From contig NC_079892.1 of assembly GCF_024868665.1 (NCBI RefSeq), positions 2,892,857-2,956,856 on the forward strand: DNA of 64,000 nucleotides, read 5' to 3'. This DNA comes from Triplophysa rosa. Lineage: Eukaryota > Chordata > Actinopteri > Cypriniformes > Nemacheilidae. The translations under genes and the position numbers were made by a program. Under the pieces are notes generated by a model. The model ran no database searches and was not told where the DNA came from. It saw nothing but the letters and a program-made list of their open reading frames with translations. Positions 1-11,825 of the stretch are shown piece by piece. Numbering within the stretch: position 1 is the stretch's first letter; every line of letters begins with the position of its first letter.

Positions 1-544
1 AAAAAATGATGTTTCGGTTTCCAAATAATGCACTTCCACGTCCACGTATTTAAAGCGACCTGCGCACGTGCTGCGCATCAATCCGTACCTCCTGATGCTC
101 TCGGATGGGCATTCAGAAAATAAAGGAAAATAACAGATGGACGCTTTGATCTTAATAAAAGGAATGTTTGATGTCTGTGGGCAGGTTCATCAGAGCGGGC
201 GAGTTGCCATGGCTAGCCTGACGTCAGACGGGCCTGAATACGGTCTCTCTCGCTCGCTGTTATTTTCAGCTCATTGTTCTCCTCGGTGGGTAATTGGGTA
301 GCTAAGCCGCGGCTCACATCCGTACCGGACCACGAGGCACCGCTGGAGGTGGGGTTAGGAGTAAATGTGCGTGTGGAGGGGAAGATACAGGGCTGATGGA
401 TGAAAACAGAGATGGACAGCGGGTCACTGGTATAGACCTCATGTGATGTGGACTGAATCACCCGTCATGACAGCTGGTCGTGTCAGTGGTCCAAATGTAG
501 TAATAAGAAACTCATGAAAGCAAGTGTACTTCGGAGTGTACAAA
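1..544. other. non-coding stretch, nothing recognised
   Basis: I see no coding exon, RNA gene or clear transposon terminus here. The short open frames have no family resemblance and no paired splice sites. Confidence 0.4.
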
Positions 545-626
545 AAAGTCATATAGGTATTAAACAACACGAGGGTGAATAAATGATAACAGATTTGTTT
601 GGTTTTAATTGAACTGTCCCTTTAAG
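545..626 (-). repeat. fragment of the palindromic MITE family A (AAAGGGATAGTTCACCC type)
   Basis: The segment carries a degenerate 'gagggtgaataaatgataac' block and ends in 'ctgtccctttaag'. This is the right end of a fold-back element very common in cyprinid genomes. Other copies in this window are at 4225-4320, 7237-7481, 28160-28433 and 29440-29560. Confidence 0.6.
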
Positions 627-3600
627 AGCTTTACTATGCACCTCACTCATCCTGTTTATCTTACAGATTCTGTTGTCTCACCCCATCATATCTCACTCTT
701 GTTGGAGAGGATCTGAGATTAGTGACCCATATAAACCAGCAGAATAAATGTGGAAACCTTTCCGGAAGGCCACCGGCTGCTCAGACACAGGAGAAGAGGA
801 ACCTGGTCTTGACTCGCGTGTTTCACCTGTTTCATGAGTCATTCCACCGCGATCGGTTATTCCTGGAGTGATGTAGGCCAGGGACGGTACATTGATGTGT
901 AGCGGTGACCAAAGGGACCTCTTGTAAAGCTGTCAGAGGTGGAACACGAAGTCTATTCTGGTCACTTCACGCGGCAGAGCCTCAGGCATCAATTAATCCT
1001 GAAATAACTTGAACCGCTGGGCTCGGGCAGCGTGGGTGACATTTCCATGCAACACCTGATTTCTTACAGGCGATGCGCTGGGAAGATGCCAGATCTTTCA
1101 TTTTTGGGTGAGGTTTTTCTTTAAAAGATTACAAATGAAACGCGGTGATTCGAAGGTTTTGAGAGCTCAGTCATCACAGCGTAGACAAGTAAACATGAAT
1201 TAAATTGTGTTCTCTTTCATGTGAAGAGTTGCAAGGATTTAGCTTTTGAGAAAATCATGCATTATTAAATTGGCTGGCTTCTTTTGTCATACCACCTGTT
1301 TATCAGTCTTTTTTTGTTTCTCTCTTTCTTTCCTAGACAAAGATGGGGATTAAATGGAGGCTTTCGTTGAGATTTTACACCCAAAGCACCAGTGATCTCA
1401 CATGAGTTTGAAGGGACATCGTCTCAAACTGTGTCCAGATGCAAGAAGGTACCACAATCTCAATTAATTTAACTTAAAAAAAAATGCATTTTATATTTAT
1501 ATAAATGTGCTGCATTTTATTTTTCACTTTAAATGACTTTTAACTTATTTAACGTAGTCACAGTATTGACGGAAACATGACAATATTTCTGATCAGTGTT
1601 TGAAACGCCAACTATAGACTTTTGGATAAGTTTTTCAGTTTATAAAAACAACATTTCCCAGAATGCCCTGCCGACCTTATTGGGTTAATATGATAAATCT
1701 ATATGAATTGAATTCTGTAAATTCTGCTTCCTGCCATTCCTATTCAACATCATGTGGGTGTGGCCAGTTCAATCCAATTTTTTCACAATTTTGTGTATAA
1801 CTGCATGTAATAATGTTCATTTTAATAGAAGCCCAGTCTAATTGAACCACTTATTATATGAAAATTGCAAAGATAGAGCGAGATCGTACAGTACCTCTTC
1901 AACCCTGATTCGTAATTGTGCTGAAATTACAGGGAAAATTGAAGGCAAGTTGTGCGTATGTGAGCGAGAATGTGTTCAAAGCACTGTGCAAATCTGAACC
2001 AGCTGCACGTCTCGTTCTTCAGGTGGTAAAAAGCATTTTTCCTGTTTTCATTCTTAATAACTGGGCTTCGTGCCTCACGGTAATCTGCACGCTCACACAT
2101 GCTGTGGATATTATCAGCAACAAAACATTCAAGCAGGTTTAGAAAGAGAGAAACATTCAACAGGCTACTGAAACATTCGGGATGTGAGAGAACTGTTTTT
2201 TTCTCATGTCAAAACTGTGTTTTTCATGGAGAACTGATAAATAGCCATCAACATTGAATTGAGCAACTCTGCCTATATTTTACCTACTCTTTGGGGGGAA
2301 TTCTGGGAAGGCAAGTCAAGAAAGCAGGAGTTTGTGAAGTCCAGGTCACATTTCGTCCCAAATTCAAACAATAAAAATATTTGTCATGAAGAATGAATTC
2401 TGTTTTTGCCAACAAAATTGATGCTTTCTTTGTATATTACATTTATTTTCATACATTAAGGAATAAATGAATGTACATGACCCAGTCAGTGAAACAAAAG
2501 TTATTTTTTGTGAAAAATATAACTTAAATATTTGTACTGCCATGTCAAGAATTGAAATCATAATGAAATTAATGGTTGAAATTAAACTTTGATGTTTGAT
2601 ATTGAATATGTGAAATATACATTTATGTTTTCTAAAAATGGAAATAAGCTAAATACATGTATGTATATTTTTCTTATAAATATATATATTAAAAATAGTA
2701 TTAATATATATAGTTTTCCTTAGGTCTTGGTGACTCCTAAAATTTTTTTAATATATAATAAATTTATAGTTTCAATTTCCACCTCTGATGACAACTTTGT
2801 GTGGGATGCTTTACAAGAAATAGTGGTTCTTGACATGATGGTTCGCATTAAAGATATTTAGGCTTTCTAGCCCTATACTTAGTGATAAAACGCATCCCCT
2901 CCTCCACGATAAGTCCTGGCTGTTTCCATGGCAACCTCGCTGCCATCATCTGGCAGACTCCCCGAGTAAATCAAAGCCGTAAGTTTGGGGAGTTCTCCAC
3001 TCACGAACTACCTTCTTCTAATTCTAATAAACACACGTCTCAAGTTATGACTGGTTTGAATTTCAAGTTCAGAGGTTGAGTTTGTATTTGCAAGTCGTGA
3101 TGGATGGCCGGAGCTCAACCCAACGGGTCGCACTGACCGCTGTGTCCAGATTGACGCGTGTCCACGTGCCAGTCAATGCCCAAATGAGACATAAGAAGAA
3201 TGTGAGAGATGTTTTAGTTGAAATAATGACTGTCAAAGCGTTAGCATCAGCCAAACCTCCCGCGCTGAGCTCAAAGAGGCGTTGTGGAGTTGGCAAGCGA
3301 TGGCATTAGTCATTTTACAGTCAAAATGATGTGTTTGAAGACTGGTTATCGTCAGTCTGAGCGTTCCTGTCGTCTGGTTTCTGTGTTTTGTGTTATCCCA
3401 GTGTGTGATGATGTCCCTGGGGAGATGAGTAGATGTGGGTCAGATTTAGGTGATGAATTTTTGCCTCAGATGTTCTTTGATCCTACAGAGGAATGAAGAA
3501 GCTGCAGTTATTTGCATAAAGACATCTCTGAATACAACAAAGATCTATTAATATTATTAATACACATTGCTTGTTCTACAGTATATGATTCATACAAATT

Positions 3601-4224
3601 GTGCTGTGTATTAACATATGATTAACTCTAAAATATTAGTTTATAAAACATTTAAACATACTCAAAACGTGGACTCTTGACCACCTAGCAACTCCCTAGC
3701 AACCACTTAGGGATGCACATAAGACAGTCTAGTTAGTTAAGTTTGTGTAAAAATCCACATGTTTGGTTTTGGCACTAAATGCTTAAAGATGCTTTCAGCT
3801 GGTAAGGTGAGGTGTTAAGACCCATGTCAAATCCTGAGACGTTTCTCTGTGGGGGCGTGGGGAGAGGTTTCTCCCGTCATGATCCTCACCTGCTATCCGA
3901 AGTGTTTCCATAGCAACAAGCGTGTTGCTGACAGCTTTGTTGGCAGACGGCTCACATGAAGCAGTCAGAAGTTCCTCCTCGTCTTTGATCTCTTAGAGTT
4001 CTGTGTGGATACCAACGGCTTTGGAAATTTATAGATTTTTTATTGTTTATTGTTTTCATGGTGAGTTGTTGATGTCACACACAATGTTTAAATTTGTGTT
4101 GACTTCTTTATATCATTTTAAGCACACTTAATTTTGACCTTTGACACTTTTAGGCGATTGCGATCTTACTGAGTCATGATGGAATTGAATCCACATCTCT
4201 CACATTTGCACCAAGGTATGCATT
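627..4224. other. long non-coding stretch, AT-rich, nothing recognised
   Basis: There are only short unsupported open frames, and a very AT-rich TATATA segment lies around 2600-2770. A possible spliced block at about 1337-1447 (preceded by ttcctag, followed by gtacca) has stops in all frames, so it is at best untranslated sequence. Confidence 0.35.
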
Positions 4225-4320
4225 AAAGGGATAGTTCACCCAAAAATGAAAAATCTTTCATGTCATTTCAAACATGTATGACTTTCTTTCTTTAGCAGAT
4301 CACAAAGATTTTTAAGAACG
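4225..4320 (+). repeat. 5' part of MITE family A
   Basis: It begins 'aaagggatagttcacccaa' and continues with the usual 'tgtcatttcaaac..tgtatgactttc' block, then loses homology. This is the left arm of the fold-back element; the right arm is not visible. Confidence 0.7.
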
Positions 4321-4698
4321 TTGCCAAGCACCAACTACACACAGTATGTAGCAGTCTTTACTTGATTGCTTTGAAATGAAAGGATTTTGTTTTTGTACAT
4401 GAACAATACTTGCTTATTGTCAAATAATCAGTGTGAGATTTCAATTGGAAGATTTATGGCTGCGCTTAACTTTCTTCAGTAACATCTCTGGCTGTTTACA
4501 GTTGAAATGCTTCCAAAATGTTCTTCGTGGGCCGACAGAAGAGAGCGTGACAGACGGGAGATATTCCTCGCAGATTTAACAAAAACATAAGGCGTATCTG
4601 TCAGACGGCAACTGTCCATACTTACTGATGTGAGACTTGGTTTTTGGATTGAATACATAAGAGAGGAACTTAAACGTACTAAATATGTATTTTGTGTA

Positions 4699-5088
4699 CA
4701 CTGTAGAAAAAACATATTTTTTACAGATTTTCCACGTAAAATGTAATAAAGGGGACTTTTTTTACAGATTTTTATGTATTTGTAAAATACAGTAAAAAAA
4801 TTAAATTACAGAAAAAGACCATAAATTTAAACGAAAACCGGGAAAACTTGTCATTTTAATGGGGAAAAACTGTTATTTTTATTTTTTACAGTTTATTTCT
4901 GGTACCAGCTAAAAGATTTTATTTTTACAGGTTTTTTTAAAATATGGTCAAAAACTGTAAGATTACAGAAAAACGGGGAAAACCACTTACTATATATCCC
5001 CTCCAGGAAAAAAATATTTTACGGTAAATTTCTGTCGCTCAAGCTGACAGAAAATTTACGGGTTTTTTACTGAATTATTTTTACAGTG
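4699..5088. mobile_element. Tc1/mariner-type MITE with TA target duplication
   Basis: The element starts CACTGTAGAAAAAA and ends TTTTTACAGTG, and a TA dinucleotide flanks both sides (4697-4698 and 5089-5090). The interior is rich in 'ttacag' and 'ctgtaa' motifs, with no coding capacity. The terminal repeat and TA duplication fit a non-autonomous Tc1/mariner-like element. Confidence 0.7.
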
Positions 5089-5546
5089 TAGTCCACTTCG
5101 GATGACATAAACAACGCTGTTTTAACGCTGGTCCAGAAGAACTTCCTGTTTCACTACACAATCGTTAGAACAAAATGAAGAGTTTGGTTCCAAAATGAGA
5201 TAACTCCGTTTTAAAAAGTTTTTTTATTGTGCATTCCAATTAATATCAATCAAAGTGCAGTTGGTTTGTTTTGATTTAAGCCATAATAACTAAAAAAATA
5301 CAGCTAACTAACACAATAAAACACATGATAACATAATAAAAGCATGATTTTATTTAAATCATAGAGTTATCTTACTTTGGAACCAAACTCTTCAAATACA
5401 ACCAACAGAATATTCATAGCCGATTTAAAATGTTAAGCAAATGTCTTTAAGATTTTACTTATATACTGTATGTACAATTTAAAACAAATTATCACAATAA
5501 ATAAACACTGAAACTGGAAGTGCTTCTGGACGAGTGTCGGTCTATA
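5089..5546 (-). mobile_element. MITE family B copy, interrupted by a nested element
   Basis: The ends read TAGTCCACTTC and GGTCTATA, and the interior carries 'ggtccagaagaacttcctgt' type arms. The same sequence is found at 7556-7784 and 11083-11316 in the opposite orientation. Comparison shows that 5176-5394 is an insertion, because the host sequence resumes directly after it. The terminal repeats suggest a DNA transposon derivative of about 230 bp; I cannot name the superfamily. Confidence 0.6.
5176..5394. mobile_element. small MITE nested in family B, termini TGAAGAGTTTGG
   Basis: The inverted termini are TGAAGAGTTTGGTTCCAAA at the left and its complement at the right, followed inward by 'tgagataact' against 'agttatctta'. 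The intact family B copies serve as empty sites: they read caaaatac across the junction, whereas here it is caaaa-element-aatac. That implies a very short A-rich target duplication. Confidence 0.65.
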
Positions 5547-7236
5547 GATAAACTCGCTCTTTCGTACAACACAAGATGAGATATTTGGTCGAATGTGGCG
5601 GACAGGGGAAGAAGATATTTGGAACATTTGTAAGAAGAAAGGTTTTGTGACTTTGAAATGACGTGAATGTGAATAAATGATTGTATAATTTTTTGGTGCA
5701 CCACCCTATTAATTTACAATGGAGACATGAAAATGTTTTGGATAGTGAGAATGACCTTTACACACCGCATTAGGAGTTAAACTGTCTGTTTATCTTTTGT
5801 ATCTTCTGGCGTGCATGAACAAAGACCGACCTGTTTAAGATTCCTGTCAAACCGAGGACTCGCGCAGAGCTCGGCCTCTGAGGAAACGCTCTTAAAGGGC
5901 AGCCGGTAAGGAATGACACCGCTCGTAAAAATGCATAATGATTCCGACCCGAGACCTCCTAGCAAAAATGGGGACCCAGTGTTTTCTCTACGATTAGATG
6001 TAATTAAAACAGAGTCTTTAGAGTTGAAAATGCATGTCAGTTCTGCTCGGTGGATACATTTTGTTTCCGCTTCTGTCTCACACAAACTCTTTCTTACAGC
6101 TAATATTTGCTCAGCTTGACCCCTGATCAATAAACGCCGGCGGCCCCCGCAGATGTGTTGTGTGACAGCTTAATAATGGCTTTTCAAGGCGCGAGTCTCC
6201 GTCGTACAACAGAGCGAAGGTCCAGCGGAGTGGCCAGAGAGTCAAACGTGACCTCATGCGCTCCGCGTCTAAAACCAGCCTGTGAAACCAGACAAAGCAT
6301 CTTCAAGACAATTCAATCCGCCGGCGTTTAATCTATCTCTTGTAGATTAAAGGAGCTGATTTCTGATGCCCGAGGTTGGAATCGTGTTGCATTGTTGCCA
6401 CAAAAACCTCACAGCTCGTGTCTTTAAATAAGCGAAGAGTCACGGTGTCGTCGCAGGCAGTGTGGAAACTAAAGGCTGATAGGAGACTACGTGTCATCTT
6501 TGACATTCGTGCAGTCATCTCTATAAAGCGCTGCTCATTATCGGTGAAATTACGCTCGTTTTAGCACCTAATCATCTGGCAGAAGAATTAGATACCATAG
6601 CAAAGGAAGCACATTTCATGCTTCGGCTTTTACATAAGCAAAATTACCACCAGAGCCAGAAAACAACCTCCACAGAAAGGTTTCGGTATGATCTATCAAA
6701 AAAACAACAACACAGAAATGGTGGCATGTGTACGGTTATGCTGCGAAGAGAGCGATAACCCCTCATTCAGAACATAAATTGAGTGATTTGAGAGAGTGCT
6801 TTAAAAGATTGAACGAAAGGACACGAGTTATTACGTGGTGCTTTGAAAAGGAAGGCAGACTTTTGAAATGTAATTGAGATCTCGGCCTGTTGACATTTGG
6901 GTTTGAGACGTCGGAGAGGCGTTTTGCAGGCAGACAGTCACTGTGGTGACCTTTTGAGTGGGACATGAATTATCTTCCACACATCTAATCATACCATCGC
7001 TCGAATGGGGTTATAGGCTTAGAGCTGCCCGGGTCCGTTTCCGCTTTGCGGGGTTGAAGGATGGCAAGACCTTCACGTATCCGCTGTGGAGAAGTTGGTG
7101 GTCGTGTTTGACTTTGGTACAAGTGTATGTATATATTAAAAAAATTGGCTCAGTGTGTTTTGTGTTGGGTTTATCATGGTACAATAATGATATTAGATAT
7201 AGTAGAAACAAATTAAGGTAAATAAATAGTGCATAA
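5547..7236. other. non-coding stretch, nothing recognised
   Basis: Open frames in this interval (for example on the minus strand at 5777-6130) show no family motif, codon pattern or splice context that would support a gene. Confidence 0.35.
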
Positions 7237-7481
7237 ATAGTTCACTCAAAAATGAAAAAAGTCATTTATTCAGCCTTATGTCTTTCAAAACCTGTTTATG
7301 ACTGTTAGGCGGATCATAAAATAAGTTATTTTGAGACGTCTCGATGGTTTTGTGATCATACAATGGGAGTCAATGGGGTTCAGTGTTATTTGGTTACCAA
7401 CGTTTTTCAAAATATCTTCTTTTGTTTTCAGCAGAAGAAAAGAAATTCATACAAGTTTTTCATTTTTAGATATCCCTTTAA
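7237..7481. mobile_element. near-complete MITE family A
   Basis: Left arm 'atagttcactcaaaaatg' and right arm 'catttttagatatcccttta' are imperfect inverted repeats. The centre holds the characteristic 'caatgggagtcaatgggg' and 'aaaatatcttcttttg' blocks. There is no coding capacity. Confidence 0.7.
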
Positions 7482-7555
7482 CGCAAACATAAAAGTGTGT
7501 TTTCGCAGTACCTTGGAGGTAAGAAACACTTCAGTTTTCAAGATGTTCATGCAGT

Positions 7556-7784
7556 TATAGACCACTTAGCACTGGTCCAGAAGCACTTCTGATTTTAGTT
7601 TTTATTTACTTAATATAATTATTTTTTTAATCTCACAAAATCTTAAAGACATTAGTTAAAAATGTTGATCTGGTTATAAATGTTCTGTTGGTTGTATTTT
7701 GTTTAAACGTTCAGTGCAGTGTTAAAACTAAAACAGGAATTTTCTCTGGACCAACGTTGCTTATGTCTTCCGAAGTCGTCTATA
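7556..7784 (+). mobile_element. MITE family B copy, uninterrupted
   Basis: Termini are TATAGACCACTT and its near complement at 7773-7784. The 'ggtccagaagcacttc' arm matches the copies at 5089-5546 and 11083-11316. Non-coding. Confidence 0.6.
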
Positions 7785-9339
7785 CTTCCTTAATGTACCA
7801 TTTTTTTTACTGAAAAATAATTTTTACTGTTAGTGGTTGAAAATGTTTTTGTACTTTTAACGTGGTTGGAATAATATTGTTGATTGCTTTTTTCTGTTCA
7901 TGTGTTGTATGTAAGAGTTAGTTAATAAAATCAGATGCGAGAAACAACTCAAGTGTCAAAACCCCCAGCAGTGCCCGTGGGTCTCTCTCGTCTCGTCTCG
8001 TCTTCTCTCTTCTCTTTTAATTAGCTCGCTGTGTGTGTTTTATTGCCTATTACTTTTTCATGCGGATATTTCATAACCGAGTAAAGCAGAAGTTTTGCAG
8101 AAAAATGTTTAGATGAAGCTGCAGAGAGTTTCAAGGAAATGATGGGGAGACTTGTGAAATGTTTACTTTTTCGCTTTGTTGGTATTTACAAGAGCTACTA
8201 TGTTGGCATGTTGTGCTGAAAAGTAGATCAGATTGAAGATCAGAACATAAAAAGTGTGACATTTATTGGTTCTCTTTTAAATATTTTTTAGACTTATGAT
8301 GAAGGAGGGTTCTGGGCCAGTACACACCACTTTTGCAAAGGTAAGCATCACCCACATGTCAAAAAAAGTGAAATCCTTGTTAATATAAAAATGTATGTCG
8401 TTTCTGTCAGAATCACATTTTCGGAGTTTCTTGTAAAGAGTAACATTGAACTGCAGCGGATGTAATCCACCTCTCCCAGGACTGCATTGACCGTATCGAT
8501 TGAAAGCCCAGACTTAATTGCATTTGATTTTTCTACCGGTTATTTCCTGCACCGATACTCATCAGTCATCACTAACAAAGGCTCGCTGTTGTGACAGCGC
8601 TTCTGTCGCCGTAGCAAATAACTTTAAGACGCGATTGGCTTGTTATCCGTTTAAAGAGGTGAAGATAAAACTATTGATCAGTTTGCTAAAAGAGAAACCT
8701 AATAGGGCCGATATCAAGATCAACGCTAATATCAGTCAGCGAGATTGTATGTTGATATGATACAATTTAAATTGCTGCGTACGCTTGTTATTTATGTCTG
8801 AAGGTGTCTCCTTTTTTTTCTTGAATTCGTAGGAGCTCGGGAATAATTGGAACGACTCAGTAAGCAGATCTGAGGTTTCGCCCACAGATTCATTAATGAG
8901 AAGGAATTCCGGATTTAAGTGGTCCAAGGGCACATTCAAGAAAGAAAACAAGACTCTTGATATGGACAACTAGTGCAGGTTTATAAAGCTTCACTATGTC
9001 CTCCTGAAGAAAATCAAGGTTTTATTTCTTACTATTTTTATGTCAACGTTGAGACTACATCTGACCATATATTAACATTTGCATGACCAATTATAACTTG
9101 CAATGTTGTCGCCACAATTAGCAAAATGTTTCAAATTAATGTAAAATAATCTGGATTTGGGTAAATTTGGTGAGAGTTCATATTGAGGTCTTCAATAATA
9201 TTGACTTTTTATTGCAGACTTGTCAAATCTGAGCTCAGTTTGTGAAATTGTTGAGATCATTTCTGAAACTCTAAGGACAGAGACATTTGTGAGATTTCTG
9301 AATCTTTATCTCAGGAAAAATATCTGAGACGCAGATGAC
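7785..9339. other. mostly non-coding stretch with one candidate exon
   Basis: Apart from the possible 49-bp exon listed separately (8292-8340), no gene or complete transposon is recognised. Confidence 0.35.
8292..8340 (+). CDS. possible small internal exon, gene unknown
   Basis: This 49-bp block is preceded by a T-rich tract ending TTTTTTAG and followed by the consensus donor GTAAGC. Read with one leading base, it gives 16 codons ending phase 0 (LMMKEGSGPVHTTFAK). That phase is compatible with the terminal exon at 18602. A second frame is also open (TYDEGGFWASTHHFCK), so the reading is ambiguous. No family is recognised. It could be a chance splice-site pair, since nothing but phase and consensus supports it. 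Confidence 0.25.
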
Positions 9340-10640
9340 CGTATGCTGTTGGAGTATTTATAGATCTTTAAAAAGCCTTTGGCACAATCAATCATAACAT
9401 ATTAATCAAAAACTGGAACGATATGGGATAAGGGGGGTAGTATTGCATTGGGTGGAAAGTTATTTAAGAGACATGAGACAATTTGTGAAGTTGGGGGAAT
9501 ATTCATCTTCATGTTTGGATATTGTTTGTGGCGTCCCCCAGGGGTCAGTACTAGGTCCAAAATTATTTTTGCTCTAAATAAATAATATTTGCAAAGTATC
9601 AAAAATTGTCAAATTAGTTCTATTTGCAGATGACACAGATATTTTTTGTTCTGGGGGAATTTAAAGAGGCTATTTGAGACTACAACTTCAGAAATGTGCA
9701 AATTAAAAAGATGGTTCGATAGTAATAAATTATCATTAAACATCAATAAAACTAAATGTATGTTATTTGGTCATTTTAAAAAGAGTACACAATTTCAGAT
9801 ACCGGTAGATGGTGTAGACATAGAATGGGTTAATGAAAATAAGTTTCTTGGGGTGATATAGATGATAAAATAAGTTGAAAATCTCACATAAACCATGTAC
9901 AGTACATAAGAAACTTTCTAAAAGCGTTGCAGTACTGAATAAAGCAAAGAACGTTCTGAACTACAACTCTACATACTTTATTGTGCACTGATATTACCAT
10001 ATTTAAATGACTGCGTGTAGGTTTGGGATATATAAAAGCAGACTATCATCACTATCGATGTTACAAAAAAGAGCAATTAGGATAATTCACAATACCGGTT
10101 TCAGAGATCATACAAATTCATTATTTTTAAAAGCAAATACATTAAAATTGAATGATTTGGTTCATTTTCAATCCATACAAATACTGTTCCACATCTTCAC
10201 TCCACATTCAGAAATACAAAAACCTTTTAAAGTAGTATGGACACAAAGATGTTTGAAGTTAACTGCCCCCCTAAAGTCATATCTCCCTTCTCTATTAGAA
10301 AACAAATTTTGAATATTGCCAGGGAGTAGGTTGTATTTTGATTTATACATTAAGTCCAGTGATCAAGCAGTTTCCAGATATGAGCCAAAAACAAATATAT
10401 GCAGCAAATTGTAATTCATTTATTAATATAAATTTATGGTGACAGAATTACAAAGATCATGTGATGTTCATAACTGAGTAGTGGAGAAGGGGGTAGGACT
10501 ATATAAGCTCAGCTGTTGCTTCTTCCTACTCCTTTTCGGATATGTTCATGTTCAGAAGTTATTTTGTTTTTTTTATTGTTTTGTTTATGAGCTAAAATCG
10601 TATTCTTTTTACATGTTCGAAATAAAGCTTTCCATTCCTA
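9340..10640 (+). mobile_element. degenerate non-LTR retrotransposon (LINE) reverse transcriptase and 3' end
   Basis: Translated pieces match the order of reverse transcriptase motifs: FIDLKKAF near 9365, then YLRDMRQFVKLGEYSSS, then GVPQGSVLGPKLF near 9530, then FADDTDIF near 9630. The catalytic box is FADD. Stops and frameshifts separate the pieces, so the element is dead. Downstream pieces (INKTKCMLFGHFKK, then a C-terminal KRAIRIIHNTGFRDHT stretch) fit the end of ORF2, and a low-complexity 3' end near 10620-10650 ends the copy. The type is CR1/L2/Rex-like by motif style; the clade is uncertain. The 5' part is missing, as is usual for LINEs. Confidence 0.8.
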
Positions 10641-11082
10641 CATTCATTCAAACTTACATTTGCTCTCCATTTAATGTCATTTATGTCTAGAAAGGTTCCT
10701 TTATTTCATACACAAACTAATTATCTCTCTTCTGTGTTGGCTACTGGATTGTGTTCAAGAGTTATGCAACCCATGTGTCTGTCCGCGAGACATTTTCCAA
10801 CATGGAGTGAATTACACAGTCAAACGCTGAACTGGCAAGCAGTCGCAGGAGTCCCGTCGCTCCCTCTTGATTTGTTGAGTTCAGGAGTCACAGTCTGTGT
10901 TGGCACAGCAAAACTCACGATTGGGCACATAACGAAAAACAAAGTGCACAATGTGTAACAGACTCTTTAGTATTGACTTTTTCATGAAGAGCTGAAGTTA
11001 CTTCAGGGAGTTAAAACACATTATTGGCTTTATTCACTAACAGTGTTTCAGAACCTGTTGGGCTGCTTTATCGTCTACTGTG
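10641..11082. other. short intergenic stretch, nothing recognised
   Basis: No supported feature between the LINE 3' end and the next MITE. Confidence 0.35.
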
Positions 11083-11316
11083 TATAGATCACGCCAGGTT
11101 TAAACACTGGCCCAGAAGCACTTCCTATTCATTTTTATTTATTTTTAAATCTTAATAATTAAATCTTAAAGATATTTGTTTAACATTTTGATTCGGTTAT
11201 TTAATGTTCTGTTGGTTGTTTTTTCAAAAGTTTGTGTTGTGTTAAAAACTGAAACAGGAAGTTCTTCAGGACCAGCGTTGAATCAGTGTTGCTTATGTTT
11301 TCTGAAGTGGTCTATA
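11083..11316 (+). mobile_element. MITE family B copy
   Basis: It begins TATAGATCAC and ends AAGTGGTCTATA, with interior 'ggcccagaagcacttcct' and 'gttctgttggttgtttt' shared with 7556-7784. Non-coding DNA transposon derivative. Confidence 0.6.
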
Positions 11317-11328
11317 TTCAGAAATATA

Positions 11329-11823
11329 CAGCCGCAGAAAAAAATAGGAGACCACTCCAAAATCATTTTCTGAATTTACTATTAATATACGTGTTTAGGT
11401 CAAATTATCATTTTTGTTTCATTCTGTGAACTACTAACAATATTTCTACCAAATTTCAAATTAAAATATTGTTTCTATTTCCATTAAATTGCAGAAAAAG
11501 AAAATTGGAGAAACAGGTGAAAAAAAAAGAAACGATGCTCTGTATTTGAAGAAAACAAGTTCAGATTCACACTTAAGCAATACAACAGTCATATTTGTAC
11601 ATGTATTTAGGAAAGTTCAAAAAAAAATTTAAGTGATAAACCTCAGATTTCATGTGTTTTGTCAAGCTGTCAGTCTTTCACATTGCTGTTGGATGACTTG
11701 GTCACTCCTGGGGTTTGATTTTCTTGAAATCCAACAGACACTGGACTGAAATTAACACAATACATCTACGTATGTTGATTGAATAAAACTTTGAAGTGGT
11801 CTCTTAATTTCTTTCTGCGGCTG
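11329..11823. mobile_element. Tc1/mariner-like MITE, termini CAGCCGCAGAAA
   Basis: The terminal inverted repeats are about 35 bp (CAGCCGCAGAAAaAAATAgGAGACCACT at the left; the right end is the complement of CAGCCGCAGAAAGAAATTAAGAGACCACT). The flanking dinucleotide is TA on both sides (11327-11328 and 11824-11825), as in Tc1/mariner. No open frame is found. A second, inverted and end-trimmed copy is at 27785-28163. Confidence 0.8.
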
Positions 11824-11825
11824 TA

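Noticed and set aside
1337..1447. Possible exon between 'ttcctag' and 'aaggtacca'
   Set aside because: All three frames contain stops, there is no partner exon, and the block has no recognisable homology.
5777..6130. 117-codon frame on the minus strand
   Set aside because: No family motif, no splice context and no coding bias; likely a chance frame.
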